A stretch of 64,000 nucleotides of DNA from Vitellaria paradoxa (Eukaryota > Streptophyta > Magnoliopsida > Ericales > Sapotaceae): positions 23,986,471 to 24,050,470 of the forward strand of contig CM034244.1 of assembly GCA_019916065.1 (NCBI GenBank), given 5' to 3'. The notes under the pieces are model-generated. The model had not been told where the DNA came from. It ran no database searches and saw only the letters and a list, made by a program, of their open reading frames with translations. A program made the translations under genes and the position numbers. Shown here in pieces: positions 49,408 through 61,156 of the stretch. Every line of letters starts with the position of its first letter. Within the stretch, counting starts at the first letter, position 1.

Positions 49408-51291
49408 TGGTTATATTTGGTTGTTTTTAATGTAATTTTGTTGAGTTGTTCTGATAATGTTAGTGTTATTGCATCATTGTGATTTTTTTTTAAACGAAGT
49501 CGACTTCTTTCCTTGGTGTTGTGATCAAGAATCAAAATATATGAGTTATAGGATCCTATACATGAACATAATAAGTTGTCCAATTGGATGGTGTATGATA
49601 ATGGTTGGTAGTGGGCTATAATGTGACTCACACCACAAGGTTGGAGCATTAGTCCATCACTCCTTGGAATATGGCCTCATGAGATAGTGGAAATCTTTAC
49701 AGTAAGAAGTAACTATGAATGCATGATTGAACTTCATGCCCCTGGCATAACAGTTTTAAATTCTCAAAGGTCTCACCGCGTATTTATGCCTTAAACTGTG
49801 TTATGTATGGGTGTGATTCTCATTTTTAAGTAAATAATTTATATGCATTTGAATAGATTAATAAGTATCCTTCTAAGACTTCTTTACATTAAGGATTTTT
49901 TGGGTAGTGTTGTGGGGATTTGATTCTATTGATCATCTATTCAATTCCCAAAAATTCCTTTCTGTCACTTCAATTGATGGATTTTCAAAACAGGCTTTGC
50001 CTCCTTAATTGGCCTACAAGGTAGCATCTTAATTTTTATTCTTAATATACCGTCTAATATCAAGGTAGCTCGAGATATATTGCATTTTTGTTATCTTGCT
50101 TTGGACTATCATGTAGTTGTCTAAACAATGCTTTGTGTCCCTAAATATCACATTAGATGGCTTCATGATATATGGCATATTTATGTTCTTAATATACGAT
50201 CCAATGTTAATGAAACTTAAGATATCCTACACTTTCAAACTCTGATTCTAAATTGCAGTAAATGAATCTTATTTGCAATCAAATGCCCCCATTTGTCACT
50301 TGAAGTACAGTGTTTTTTAATCAACTCTGTCACACGATGAGTAAATACTAATTCTCACAAGTTAAACTGAAAATTGGAAGAATTAAAATGCCAGATCTTG
50401 GATGGTCATATGCTAAACATTTGGAGAGACAGAGCTACTGAAATTAGTCAACATGGTTGGTTCTAGGACTATAGTCTATTGAACTTGACCATTGACAATG
50501 TGACCCTCTTAGTGCCATTGTGGAAACAACCCTTGAAAAGTCAGCATGCCTGACTGATTTGGCCCATCCAGAGCACAATGACTTGTATAGTACAACCTAC
50601 ACAACGAGATATGAGATGTCATCACAAAATCGGGATGTAAGATTATTGAAGGAGTTGTCGTCAAATCATAATCTGGGATTTAGGATTTGTAAAATACCAT
50701 ACAGAAAATCAACGATTCAGGAGGCTAAAAGCGAAATATTACCACTACATTAGAACCGTGAGGCTAAAAACAAAATATTACCACTACATTTGAACTGTGA
50801 GTTTGATGAAATTAACTGTTTATGTCAATTTTATGGCAAATTCAAACAATTAACTAAAATTGAAAATAAAGCTTCGACCAGAATTGAAAACAAATTCATT
50901 AAAACCGTGATTGCTTGGTTCAAAAGTGTCTTGAGAGGTTCGTAGGCTGAGCACTGAGAAGTTGATCTTTCGAGCAGCTTTCTAGTAAGGGTCATAACCA
51001 GGTCACTGGGAAACCGAAGCTTCAACCCCAAACGCATAGCCTTTGCGCGGGAAAGCCAAGGCTTTGAGCTAACCATATATATATCGCGTGACAGTTCATT
51101 TTTTCAGTTTGTGCTGTTCCAAACCCTTGAAACTACGATCATCGTTCCTTGTACTCTTGAGTCCTGCACCTTGCATGTATCCTAGGTAAGTTTCAACTTG
51201 CATTTTGTCTTTAGATCATTCATTTCTAATTCTCTATCTTTCTAGTGTCAAGTTTGTGAACCTAAGGTTTTGAGTATTCTTTTCATCCCTG
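49408..51291. other. Intergenic DNA, no recognised gene
   Basis: A 77-codon frame at 50520-50753 has no recognisable similarity. The stretch 50930-51190 looks like an untranslated leader or retroelement leader of the pseudogene that follows, but nothing diagnostic was found. Confidence 0.35.
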
Positions 51292-51373
51292 TTGAGTTTT
51301 TGTGTTTGGTTCAAAACGGCTAGAAATAGAAGCAAAAATCCATCTGTAGGATCAAATAGGTACATAAATTGTA

Positions 51374-52581
51374 TCAGTTTGCAAGTTTATTGGAGCATCC
51401 ACTTTATACTCCCAAAAAGAATTTGCAATGCCATAGAACAAGTCCTAAGGAGATACCTATGGTCGGGTTCTGAGCTAAAACAATGGGGAAGCAAGGTTGC
51501 ATGGAATGAAATTTGCAAGCCAAAGAAAGAAGGAGGTCTAGGAATAAGGAGACTTGAAGAATGGAACAAAGCATCCATGATGAGGCACATTTGGGCACTA
51601 TGCACTAAAAGGTCTTCCCTTTGGGTTGAATGGTGTCACATTAACCTCCTTAAGGGGAAATGTTTTTGGGAGATCAAGAAGCCATCCGATTGCTCATGGA
51701 CTTGGGGGAAACTACTCAAACTTAGAGAGGAGGTCATTCGCTTATCCAAATATAAGGTTGGGCAAGGTAACTCAATTTCTTTATGGTACTCAAATTGGCA
51801 TCCTCTTGGGCCTTTAATTCCTAAATATGGTCCTAGGATTGCTTATGATGCGGGGCTACCTACAAATGCAAGGGTAGACCGAATAGTTGCAAACGGGGAA
51901 TGGAAGTGGCATTTTCCTTGCACTTGGGAGTTAAGGGAAATAATTCTTGAGCATCCTCCTAACTACAAGCCGAGCACCACCCTGGAAGATAAGCTTATAT
52001 GGAGTGTTTCCAAGAATGAAATATATGGTGTAGGTGCAACATGGAATGCCATATGCGAAAAAAGCAACAAGGTACCTTGGCATCACTTGATTTGGTTCAA
52101 TCAACATATTCCTAGACATAGTTTCATTCTTTGGCTTGCCATTAGAGAAAGACTTTACACCAAAGATAGAATGGTTAATTGGGGAATGAACATTGATCCA
52201 ACTTGTGTATTATGTGGAAATGAACTTGAAACCGTGGATCATATTTTCTTCAAGTGCACACTTGCGGCTGAGTTAAGAACCATCATTCTAAGGAAATGCT
52301 CTATTGTCAAACCAATACAACCTTGGAAAAGGGAAGTTGCTTGGGCCATGGGCAAATTTAGTGGGAAGCAACCCTGCCGTGTGCTCTACAAGCTTGCTTG
52401 GGCCGGTTTGGTTTATCACATTTGGGAAGAAAGGAACAAGAGAATCTTCAAAGGGCAATCTACACCTATGGCAGCCATTGTCCACGGAATCCAAAATGAA
52501 GTTAGAAGAAAGTTATCCCAATCTCATGTCATATTGGCTAATATAAATTCTATTTTGCTTAATAGTTGGGGAATCCACTAG
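51374..52581 (+). pseudogene. LINE ORF2 C-terminus (RT thumb and zf-RVT zinc-binding domain)
   Basis: About 402 codons without a stop, fused by chance to upstream target sequence in the same frame. It begins in the RT thumb region (LQVYWSIHFILPKRI, LRRYLWSG, KPKKEGGLGIRRLEEWNKA) and ends with the reverse transcriptase zinc-binding domain: HSFILWLAIRERLYTKDRM, then CVLC, followed by VDHIFFKC (about 52200-52260). The N-terminal endonuclease and the RT fingers/palm are absent, so it cannot retrotranspose. The intact frame suggests a fairly young insertion. Confidence 0.93.
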
Positions 52582-52675
52582 TTGTTATGTAATTGCACCA
52601 TGGGGGAATGCCCCCAAGACATTGTACATAATTTCCCGTTAATCCAAAATACGCTTACTCCAAAAAAAAAAAAAA
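51374..52675 (+). mobile_element. 5'-truncated L1-type LINE with 16-bp target-site duplication
   Basis: Bounded by aggtacataaattgta at 51358-51373 and again at 52675-52690. It ends in a poly(A) run (52662-52675) and keeps only the last 1.2 kb of ORF2 plus a short 3' UTR of about 80 bp. 5' truncation, a long variable duplication and a poly(A) tail are the marks of target-primed reverse transcription. It sits in the plant-transposon pseudogene, whose frame rejoins when it is removed. Confidence 0.95.
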
Positions 52676-53725
52676 GGTACATAAATTGTACTAAATTTAA
52701 GAACTTGTTTGTGAAAAGGCTTGTTTTCATAAAACGTCAACTGAAACTTGATGATTTCTCAATACTCAAACCTTTATTTGAAAATCTAGGTTGAGAATCT
52801 CGCACCATTGTTTCTAGGTCTGTAGTTGTGAAACTTGTTTATGAATTTTATGCTAATTTCAATGAACATTGTGATTTTGATGAACATGTGATTCACTCTT
52901 CAGTTGCATTGATACCTATCACCATCACCCCAGACACCATTGCTATCTATTTAGGTATCGAGAGATCGTCACCCACTGAAAGGTTGACTATGTTTTATCC
53001 AACTGAGGATGGTATGTTATTGACTCAGGCTGAGATAAGTACCATTTTCTAAACCTTAGATGGATCTCCACCGTGGATTGGTGAAACTTATGTGCATGGG
53101 TTATTGAACACTAATCATCGAATGCTCAGTTTGTTTATGTCTGCTACCATTGACCCCATCTTTTATTACTCGGACCTCATTATTCACCGTAGTTGTGTCA
53201 TTTATGCCATTTTTCTTGGACTTAAGTTTGACACTACATTGTTTAACTTCCATTTGATCAACACTTCCCAACAACTAAAACATACTCGGGATTCTCTGCC
53301 CTTTGGTGTTCTCATCACCAACATCTTGTTAGGACATGGTGTCGAGTTGCCTACTGTTGTGTCATACCAGCTAAATCCAATTTTCTCATATTACTGCTTG
53401 TAAATCCATGAGTCAAGCTATTGACTCCACCTAGGATGAGCGTGATACTCTAGAGTTAAGCAAGAGCTCACGTCCCTTTGCCATAAACCAACTGTCCTTA
53501 TCATTAACACGATTGGAAGGGGAAGTAGTTAGACTTCATGTGAAACAAGACAATCTCACAATGGATGTGCAAGCCTTGATTGCCATGTGTATTGTAAATT
53601 TTCAATCTATTCATCAGAAGATTGATAATTTGTCAGCGTATGAAGATGAGCTCCAAGGTGATATGGATGAAGATGCTACTAGTGGAGGTGCGAATGTTGG
53701 TGGAGGTGGAGTTGGATCTTTCTAG

Positions 53726-54639
53726 GTTGTTGTAACTATTCTTCTCATTTTGAAGCTACCAATTCATAACAAAAAAAGGGAGATGAATTGGATTTACTTT
53801 TTGATCTTGGTTGTTATGTTTTAGTCTTAATGTGATGGACTTAATGTGTTTTGATCTTAATTTTTTGTACGTATTGTGGCTATGAACTATTGAAATGTGT
53901 GATGATGATTTGATAGATGTCAATTCCGTTGATCTTTAACGGATTGCTGGCTTTGACTTTCTCTCATCACACATTTGCGTTTAATTTGTTTAAGTGTTTG
54001 TGCATGTGTTGAAATTATCATGTAAAATATATAACAATTCATCTGAAAATTCTTCCCTAATCATTATACTTATAATGTTTGTGCATGTGTCTGTATTGAA
54101 AAATAAATTTTTCTTTTTTTTATGTCAAAAACCTCAATTCATATCAGCCATCAACCAGGAGACCTTGATGTTATTAGATAGTTTGTCTTAGGTTGCATAT
54201 ATATTACACATAGTTAATGATAAAAAATATATATATTACACATAATATTCACAATTATTGATCAAATTTGTGTTTTGGTATTGCATTAAAATGAAAATGA
54301 AAACATCTTATAAACATTTCAAAAATGTTTTGGATACATTTCAAAAGTAGTATAAAGTATGAAAACATCTAGAAATATTTAAAAATATAAATTGATATCT
54401 ATCTAAATGTATGAAAGCCTAATGTTACATTTTGGTATGCTTTGTTGTGCTCCAATGGAAACTCTAGAATTATTATTAGACTGGTTTTTTGTTTCATTCT
54501 CTTTAGAAAATGGATATTTGTGCATTGCACCATGGAGGAAAAAAAATGATATCTCGTTTCTTACTCATAATTTGACAACTAGGGATACAATGAACTTATA
54601 AATAGATAGTAGAACATCAGGGAAGGGCAAAAGCTCACC
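53726..54639. other. Intergenic DNA, no recognised gene
   Basis: AT-rich; I looked here for downstream exons of the SSADH fragment to the right and found none. Confidence 0.4.
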
Positions 54640-54937
54640 CACTTTAAAATAAACAATCGACGATTAGCTAGCGTTGCTAGAATTATATCACTACAAACAT
54701 GTTTAGCCTCCTCCGCAAAGAACTTAACAAAATTGGCACCATAGCTAACCTGTAAATTGCACGAATAGTACCAGATGTTGAAAATGCTTCATGGAGAATG
54801 CATTAACACTAACGCTTGGATTCTTGAAGCAAATTTATGAATTCGATACCTCAACAATAGCATCTTTTAAAGGTTTTCCTTACTTCAATGTTATAAGTTA
54901 CTCAAGCTCTTCTTTATGAGCAACCATTAGGTCATAC
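54640..54937 (-). pseudogene. Succinate-semialdehyde dehydrogenase (SSADH/ALDH5F-like) pseudogene, two exons
   Basis: On the minus strand, exon 54937-54850 reads YDLMVAHKEELE, stop, LITLK, stop, GKPLKDAIVE and ends at a GT donor. After an 100-bp intron with a cag acceptor, exon 54749-54640 reads VSYGANFVKFFAEEAKHVCS then DIILATLANRRLFILK and ends at a gtgagc donor. Order and intron position fit plant mitochondrial SSADH of the GABA shunt, upstream of the NAD-binding and catalytic parts, which are missing. Two stops replace Gln/Glu-Gln codons. Retained intron shows a genomic-DNA copy. No further exons were recognised within about 900 bp on either side. Confidence 0.85.
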
Positions 54938-56186
54938 CTTACAATACATGTGCAAAGAAACATGATAAAGATCTATGCAGATGTAAATATTTGAAGAAAG
55001 AAGCAGAAAGAGGACCAAATACACCCCAAAAGACAATTAGATGAAATACAATCACAAGTCTTAAATCATTTCTTTTTGAATTTTTTAATGGTGAAATAGA
55101 TATTTCAACTTAAAACGTGTACATCACAATCATTTCTTTTTCAACTATTTCTAATATTGAAATAGATATTTCAACCAAAAACAAAGAGTACTATTAGAAA
55201 ATAGATATTTCAATCAAAAATTAAGTGTAAAAATTATCCAAATCATTATGTTGTATACATCAGTGATTGTATAATATTCCTGTGGTGGCATAAACTATAA
55301 GACTTTGACAATATCAAATAGTGCTTTTTACAGGATGACCTCCAACTCCACCATAGGCAAGTATCAACAGTTTATAAACATCAATTCTAGTATTCTACAA
55401 TTATCTTTCAATACAAAGCAAACAATTCAAGTTTTTGAAAAGCATTTGGAAAGTACCTTAACATATAATCTTCAACACTTGGTTGTGTATTCACAATCAA
55501 ATATATTCAGAAATAAACAGAAAGCATATTTAAGGCTACAAATTTAATTGTTAAATTATTGCCACAATCTCACTATTAGAGTACATGTACTAGCATGTTA
55601 GGTTAATGTTTGTATTAGCCAGTATTAGCCACTAAGGTTATTTTAATTATTTTGTGTTAGGTTGTTGCCTTGATATATAAAGGGCTCTTTTCTTTTCTTT
55701 TTTTTTTTTGTTTATGTTTTTCTCTGCTTAGTTTTTACGCTTCTTCCTTGTTTCATTGTTTTCTCATCTTTAATAAAAGTTCACACGCACCTAAAAGCTT
55801 AACTTGTTATGGGAGGGGCAACTTTATTATTTTATTATATTATTTTATTACACTTAAAAATCCCCCCTCACATGTGGTCAAAACTTTTTTAGACACAACC
55901 AAACACAAGCGGTTATTGACTTTTTATGAGTGGCGGAGAAGTTAAACTCAAAATTTTTGCCTTAGACAGTTAACCTATAGCAACCATGTGATAACCCAGA
56001 TTAATTTGTTTTTTTTTTAATTAAATGATTATTTGGTTGTTTGGATTACTGGATGAGAATTTGAGTTTGTGTGTGCCATAGGTTGGAGGGCCAATTCTTT
56101 TACATTTAAATCTTTACCCATTTTAATAAAAAAACCTAAACCCATTTGGTAGACCCATTTTTAGATGTTGAACCATTTGTGCACTA
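54938..56186. other. Intergenic DNA, no recognised gene
   Basis: Around 55600-55790 the text gatatataaaggg followed by an aataaaag signal looks like the promoter and polyadenylation zone of an LTR, but neither LTR ends nor a target duplication could be fixed. Confidence 0.35.
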
Positions 56187-56417
56187 ATCAGGATAGTGTA
56201 CCTCGTAGCTAGGGTGCAAGGAAGGCGAAGCTTCGACCCCCTAACAGTACACCCCGCAGGTAGGGCACAAAGAAGACGATGGTTCAACCATAAAAGAATT
56301 GCAAGAGAAGATCAGGACAGTGTATCTTATAGCCGGGATGCAGGGAAGGCGAAGCTTCGACCCCTAGGCAGTATACCTTGTAGGCAGGTTGCAGGGAAGG
56401 CGATGGTTCGACCATAG
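56187..56417. repeat. Imperfect tandem duplication of about 115 bp with half-unit structure
   Basis: Copies at about 56187-56307 and 56308-56417, each with a gaaggcgaagcttcgacccc block and a gaaggcgatggttcgaccata-like block; the two halves of each unit are themselves related. Confidence 0.8.
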
Positions 56418-56605
56418 GATCAAGAACACTCTTAACTTGTAGAAATTTCTAATTTGTCTATCTCTTCTCTATTAGCCATTAGTTTTTTGCTATTATCAGC
56501 TAATAAAGCTATGCACTAACAGACTCAACTCACTACACAACAATAAGTAGGAAATTTTGATCAATGGCTAGGAAAGCCGGACTATAACAATTTATCCCCA
56601 CGACA

Positions 56606-59500
56606 TCATATTGGGTTGGGATATTGACATGCAACTTGGTTGCGAATTAGGTTGCATCGCACATTCATTTCAACGTCATCTGCGAGGACATTTGTTGGCC
56701 CAAGGTTTATAAAGTTAGTTTTATAATTGATTTTGATGATAACAAATATTGAATTAAATTTTCACAATTAATTTTCAAAGACATTGTATGAAATGTAACA
56801 ATTCATTTGATAGAATCAAGATAATAGAGTTGGAAGAGATTGACATTATTTTTTAGATATTTTCACATAATTTGGATGAAGGAATAAATGAATTTAAAGT
56901 TGAGAGTAATAGAAATCAAAGTAAGATGAAGATTTGAACTAAGGTTAACTTGGACAAACAGAGAAATCAGACACATGTTAGTATATAGATGATATCTTAA
57001 GATCCAACGGTTCAATTTTCATGAAATTTTAATATAGTAAACTAGACTTCCATATCTACAACTTTACCAAAAGGCAATTTTTGTGGATCTGAAGTTAAGA
57101 TATCAAAATGTGAGTTGGAATATTAGTCATTACAGAAAAGATCTTAATTCTGAATTCTGGAGCTAGTCTTAGTTTTTGAGACATAACTCATACTCTACAG
57201 CTTTAAAAATTCTGATTTTTGGTGTGTGAAAAGAAGACTCACAAAGCTACAACTTTTGTAGTTTTCGTTTCTTCTAATTCTAAAAGTATCATAGTGAAAC
57301 AGAAGCTTGAACTGGAAACACATATTCAGAATGTCAGAAAAAGCAACCCGACGCGGGTCTTGGTTCAGAAGCCATATCTGACTATCTGACCGTTGGATGG
57401 AGCTCAAATTTTGACATGTGATAGCTGACTTATATATCTACAAAGTCTTCACTCTGAGGCAATGTCAGATTTGAACGTTACGAGGATGAAAAATGGTCAC
57501 AAATATACCTCAGAAATATCTGAAAGACAGCATTGGAAGCAAGGAACTTCAATTTCTTTCAAGGGCAAAAATGTATTTTCACTTAGTAACGGCCATTTGG
57601 ATATTTTCATCTATAAATAGAGTCTCAAACTCAGATTCAAGAGAAGAAAAAGAGCAAGAAAAAAGTGCTTACAAAGAGATACAAGGAATTCAATAACTTT
57701 GCAAACATAGAGTGATTTCTTCTCACACTTGTGCTTCACCTTTCATATTCAACTTATGAGAGTTTTTTTTTATTTGATTGAGTTTTAAACTCATCATTGT
57801 TGTTGTAAGAAAGGTAAATTTAAAACCCTTTTAATTTGTGAGATTTAGGTGAGCTCTTGTTGGTTTTGGTTCAAGTGTTAGAACCAAAACAATAGACTTT
57901 CTTTGAGAGAGAGTTGTGTGAGTGATTTGGGGATAAAATCACTTGGATAAGGTTTCTAGCACCTTGAGAAGCTAGTGTGTAATAATCTCTTCAAAGAATA
58001 GTGGAGAAATCTCAAGGAAGGCCTTGGGGGAGTGGACGTAGGCAACATTGAAACCGAACCACTATAAATCAATTATGTTTGCATCTCTTCCATTCTCTTT
58101 ATATTTATTGCAAACACTAGCACTCACTCTTCATTCACAAATATTGAATAATTTTTTTTGGTGCATTTCATATTCATCTTGACATATTTGTTTTAGGGTT
58201 AAAATTTTCATTTGCAAAATTTTTAAGCAACCCTATTCACCCCCTCTAGTGTTGCTATTTGGTACAACAACATTTTCATCGGTGTTGTCTTCTTCTAAGT
58301 CATCGAGGTCCGTAGGCTCAGTGCTGCATTGGCCAGAAGCTGAGTTCGAATAGCTGGCGGTGGAGACGTTCATTTGTTTTTTTAAAGTAATTAGAGGCGT
58401 TCATTGATGCATCAAGGATTTCTTGATCAGTGTCATGGTGGATGTGGATGAAATTGTGGAGTGTTATAGTACGACTCACTAGTGTAACTTAATCATCAAA
58501 GACATAGGGGGCATATTGTGCAAGATTGCCCACTAGGCCTTCTATATGCCAAACGCTCATTTGATCACACTAGGTAGTGATGAGTGGATTTGGTTAAATC
58601 TCTTAATAGCATTTCTGGGTTCAGCTCCATGTCTGAATTGTTGCAAGTGCATCTGTTCTCCCTTGTAAGGTGTGAGATATCCCCGTTAGTTTTTGTATCT
58701 TGCATCAACTGGTAAATATTTATCTTCAAACCACATAAAAAAGGGATAAAATGTCAATGAAGTTTTAGTTAACTTGGGTATAATGGAAAACAATTACGTG
58801 GCGTGTATTGGGTGCGGGAATTTTTTGGCGGGGTCGTTTACAATGGTCTTGATCACCCAACCGTCGTGCACACTCCCCTCCCATCTTTATGACATAAACA
58901 TAAAGCGCGCTGCTTAAAGTCACAGAAGGTAAAAATGTTTTGTGTGAATATACCCTTCTGGCTGTAATAAGCGTACGACTTATCACACATGCAACATGTG
59001 TGCTGTCAAATGCCCTAATAGCATCCTGTACTTCAAACAAAGCATGGGTGATATCATACTTTCCACAGTACCAGATTGTTCCAAACTCATTAAAATGTTG
59101 CTCTTTATTACCTTCAACTATCGGTATTTTGGATTGTCGTGGATTTTACTTGGCACTTGATTTTGGTCAGGGTAAGGTTGTAAGTAATCATAAACGAGGA
59201 GCTTCAATGCATCAAACACTAAGTAGAAGTGTTGGGAGATTATTTCTCCCAAGTGTTGGAACCTCTACTAAAGTTGTCTGTTTGACATCCTTAAAGCAAT
59301 TCCGGTCAAGAACATTGTGACATTCTCCTCAAGAGTTACCGCACTAGTTGGGGAAAGAGACAGTTCATATTTTGTAGTAAGCTCCTCGTATAGCTTAAGG
59401 AAAACGTACTTATTTACTTGACGCATATTGTATAGTCGTTTAAGATGGCCCTCGAGGAGTTCTTATACCCAGGCCCTGCCTAAAAGAGGCGATGTGTGGC
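56606..59500 (-). pseudogene. PIF/Harbinger transposase pseudogene (copy 2), split by a solo LTR
   Basis: Minus-strand segments in order: LEENVTMFLTGIALR (about 59320), RFQHLGEIISQHFYLVFDAL (about 59240), DAIRAFDSTHVACVI with the first catalytic Asp (about 59020), KRPRQKIPAPNTRHVIVFHY (about 58830, where the family has LVDAGY), LTPYKGEQMHLQQFRHGAEP-like (about 58680), AFGI-K-A-WAILHNMPPMS (about 58555), TLHNFIHIHHDTDQEILDAS (about 58440), then STEPTDLDDLEEDNTDENV up to the LTR. Beyond the LTR it resumes LADDVEMNVRCNLIRNQVA and stops at 56608-56606. Stops, frameshifts and a lost Asp box make it inactive. ORF1 lies upstream at 61156-60132 on the same strand, the reverse of the gene order in copy 1. 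Confidence 0.87.
56693..58269 (+). mobile_element. Solo LTR, family A, copy 2
   Basis: 1,577 bp with a perfect target-site duplication acatt (56688-56692 and 58270-58274). It starts TGTTGGCCCAAGG and ends ttggtacaaca. It is homologous over its full length, in inverse orientation, to 8744-10312. The reading frame of the Harbinger transposase it interrupts rejoins as ENV-LADDVE when the LTR and one target copy are removed. The minus-strand frame at 57407-57195 matches the frame in copy 1 (shared FTHQKSEFLKL) but is LTR sequence, not a gene. Confidence 0.95.
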
Positions 59501-60131
59501 ACGGTTGTTTAAACGGCCTATTGTAGAAATAAATGAACACACGTACAACAGAGAGCAGAATCAAATCTTGTTCACTATCTTAGCGTTGAGCAGCTGATTC
59601 GATGACATAATCTTTTACACGACCATTCACATTGTAACCTGTGTTCATGCTTACAACCTATGATCAACATAAGCAAAAAGAAAACATATAAACGATACGG
59701 ATAACCAACCAATACGCTATATCACAGCTTCACACAGGTATGAGCAAAATGTATGATCTTTAGAAATTGAACATAACATATGGCTATAACAAATATAAAC
59801 ACATACTCATCGTTTAAATGCTAATAATAGGTTTGGACATGAAAATTGCATAACATTGTTCAATTCATAAAAGTGGGAATAAGTGGTCTAAGGGCAGCAT
59901 GAAAGTTGTTCATAATACAAAAGGTAGGAAATAAACTAAATTAATAAATTAGTAGGAGGGGGTGGGGGTGGGGGAAAATAATCATGATCTGGAGTGAAAT
60001 TGGGGTAATAAGGGGTAGCATGTTGTTAGAAGGGGCTTGTGGCGAGGTTGGTATGGGACTCGGGAATGGTGGCATGACGGCCTTCATTTGTTGATAGTGT
60101 AGTCATGTAACGCACGTTTGATCATCAGGCA

Positions 60132-61156
60132 TTACCATGAACAACTCCCAATTAATTGTATCTTTGAGTAAGTTTGTGGTCCACATGAAATTGGGGTTTG
60201 GGCCATGGTAAACCCTGAGAGTGTAGCGAGCTTTGCAATACATCGGTCCATGTTACAACTGGGAGAATTGTGGATGAGGTGCAGTGACTTATCACTAAGG
60301 TAGTTGGTGTCTACCATGCGCTCAAGTGTGTTGTTCATTCAACTAGTTTAGAATGCTTGTCGGTGATTGTTAATAGACTTATCAACCGTAAAGTCATCAT
60401 CGCCGTGGCGCCTCTTAGCACGTCAAGAACTGCGTCCGTCACTGTTAAAGGGGGCCAGCGAGCTCGTTTAAATCTAGGGGGTGGGACTAGAGGCTCGATG
60501 CTTGGATTGTTGAGTAACTGATGGGGTGGAGGGTCCATCAGAAGAGGTCTAGTGTCTTTCTCCAATACGATGGCACCATGAAACACTCGCTCCATAAGGT
60601 CCTCATAATTCAGACCATTCTCTTGAAATTTTAGTATCGCTGAATTATCCTGCACACAAGTAGGTAATGAATATTTAGCAAGTATCGCCAATGAAATCCA
60701 ATTGAATGAAAACGTTAAACTTTATTGAAATTTATTAATGCACAACGAATATTAAAAAAAATAGTTACTGCTGCCATTTGTTGCCACCAATGCTCCAGCT
60801 CATTGATGGTGCCTTGCGTAGCATCCAGCCAACTCTCATGATTCTTGACTTGGGGGATTTTAAGGTTATCCACGTCTTCTCTCCTTCTGTAATTTTTCAA
60901 TATAGCTTTTAATTTGACTCATGGCTAGGCATTTCCCAATCTCTCGATTGAAATCTTGCGTTATCTTGGCATACCCGGGCCCGAACAAATGGCATCCTCT
61001 CCAATGTTCACTCTCTAAATGTGCGGCTATCAGACTCAGTAACAACCTCTCCTCTCGGAAATCCCAGGTGGCATTGGCTCAGCGAGATTGTGAGAATGCT
61101 CGAGTAATCGAACTTTGGCACAACCGTGTGTACTCGTCGGTGTTGAACCAATCCAT
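60132..61156 (-). pseudogene. PIF/Harbinger ORF1 remnant (Myb/SANT-like protein, copy 2)
   Basis: From an ATG at 61156 (MDWFNTDEYTRLCQSSI) through a stop to ERLLLSLIAAHLESEHWRGC, GPGYAKITQDFNREIGK, then KNHESWLDATQGTINELEHW. This matches the Myb/SANT-like DNA-binding domain (PF12776) in plant Harbinger ORF1 proteins. The C-terminal part (60691-60335, 118 codons open) contains PSIEPLVPPPRFKRARWPP, and the end near 60132 has no further domain. It is broken by stops near 61080 and between the open stretches. It belongs with the transposase at 56606-59500. Confidence 0.75.

Larger units (their letters stand above)
51292..53725 (+). pseudogene. Plant transposon-protein-like pseudogene (PF20167-type), copy 2, split by a LINE
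   Basis: Flanking the LINE, one reading frame runs from KTARNRSKNPSVGSNRYI across the insertion site to KNLFVKRLVFIKRQL, a stop, then VVKLVYEFYANFNEHCDFDE, ITITPDTIAIYLGIE, a stop, and PWIGETYVHGLLNTNHRMLS...LPFGVLITNILLGHGVELP (to 53403). After a frameshift the C-terminus (53513-53725) is helical and charged, ending acidic and glycine-rich (GGANVGGGGVGSF). The order EFY-A-N, LGI, then LPFGVLIT is that of copy 1 and of the plant transposon-protein domain. Stops at about 52793 and 53050 plus a frameshift make it dead. Confidence 0.7.

Noticed and set aside
49362..49649. 95-codon minus-strand frame overlapping the VHS fragment
   Set aside because: Antisense shadow; the plus strand carries the recognisable VHS core.
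55571..55800. Solo LTR with TATA-like gatatataaaggg and polyadenylation signal
   Set aside because: No TG...CA ends with matching flanks could be found.
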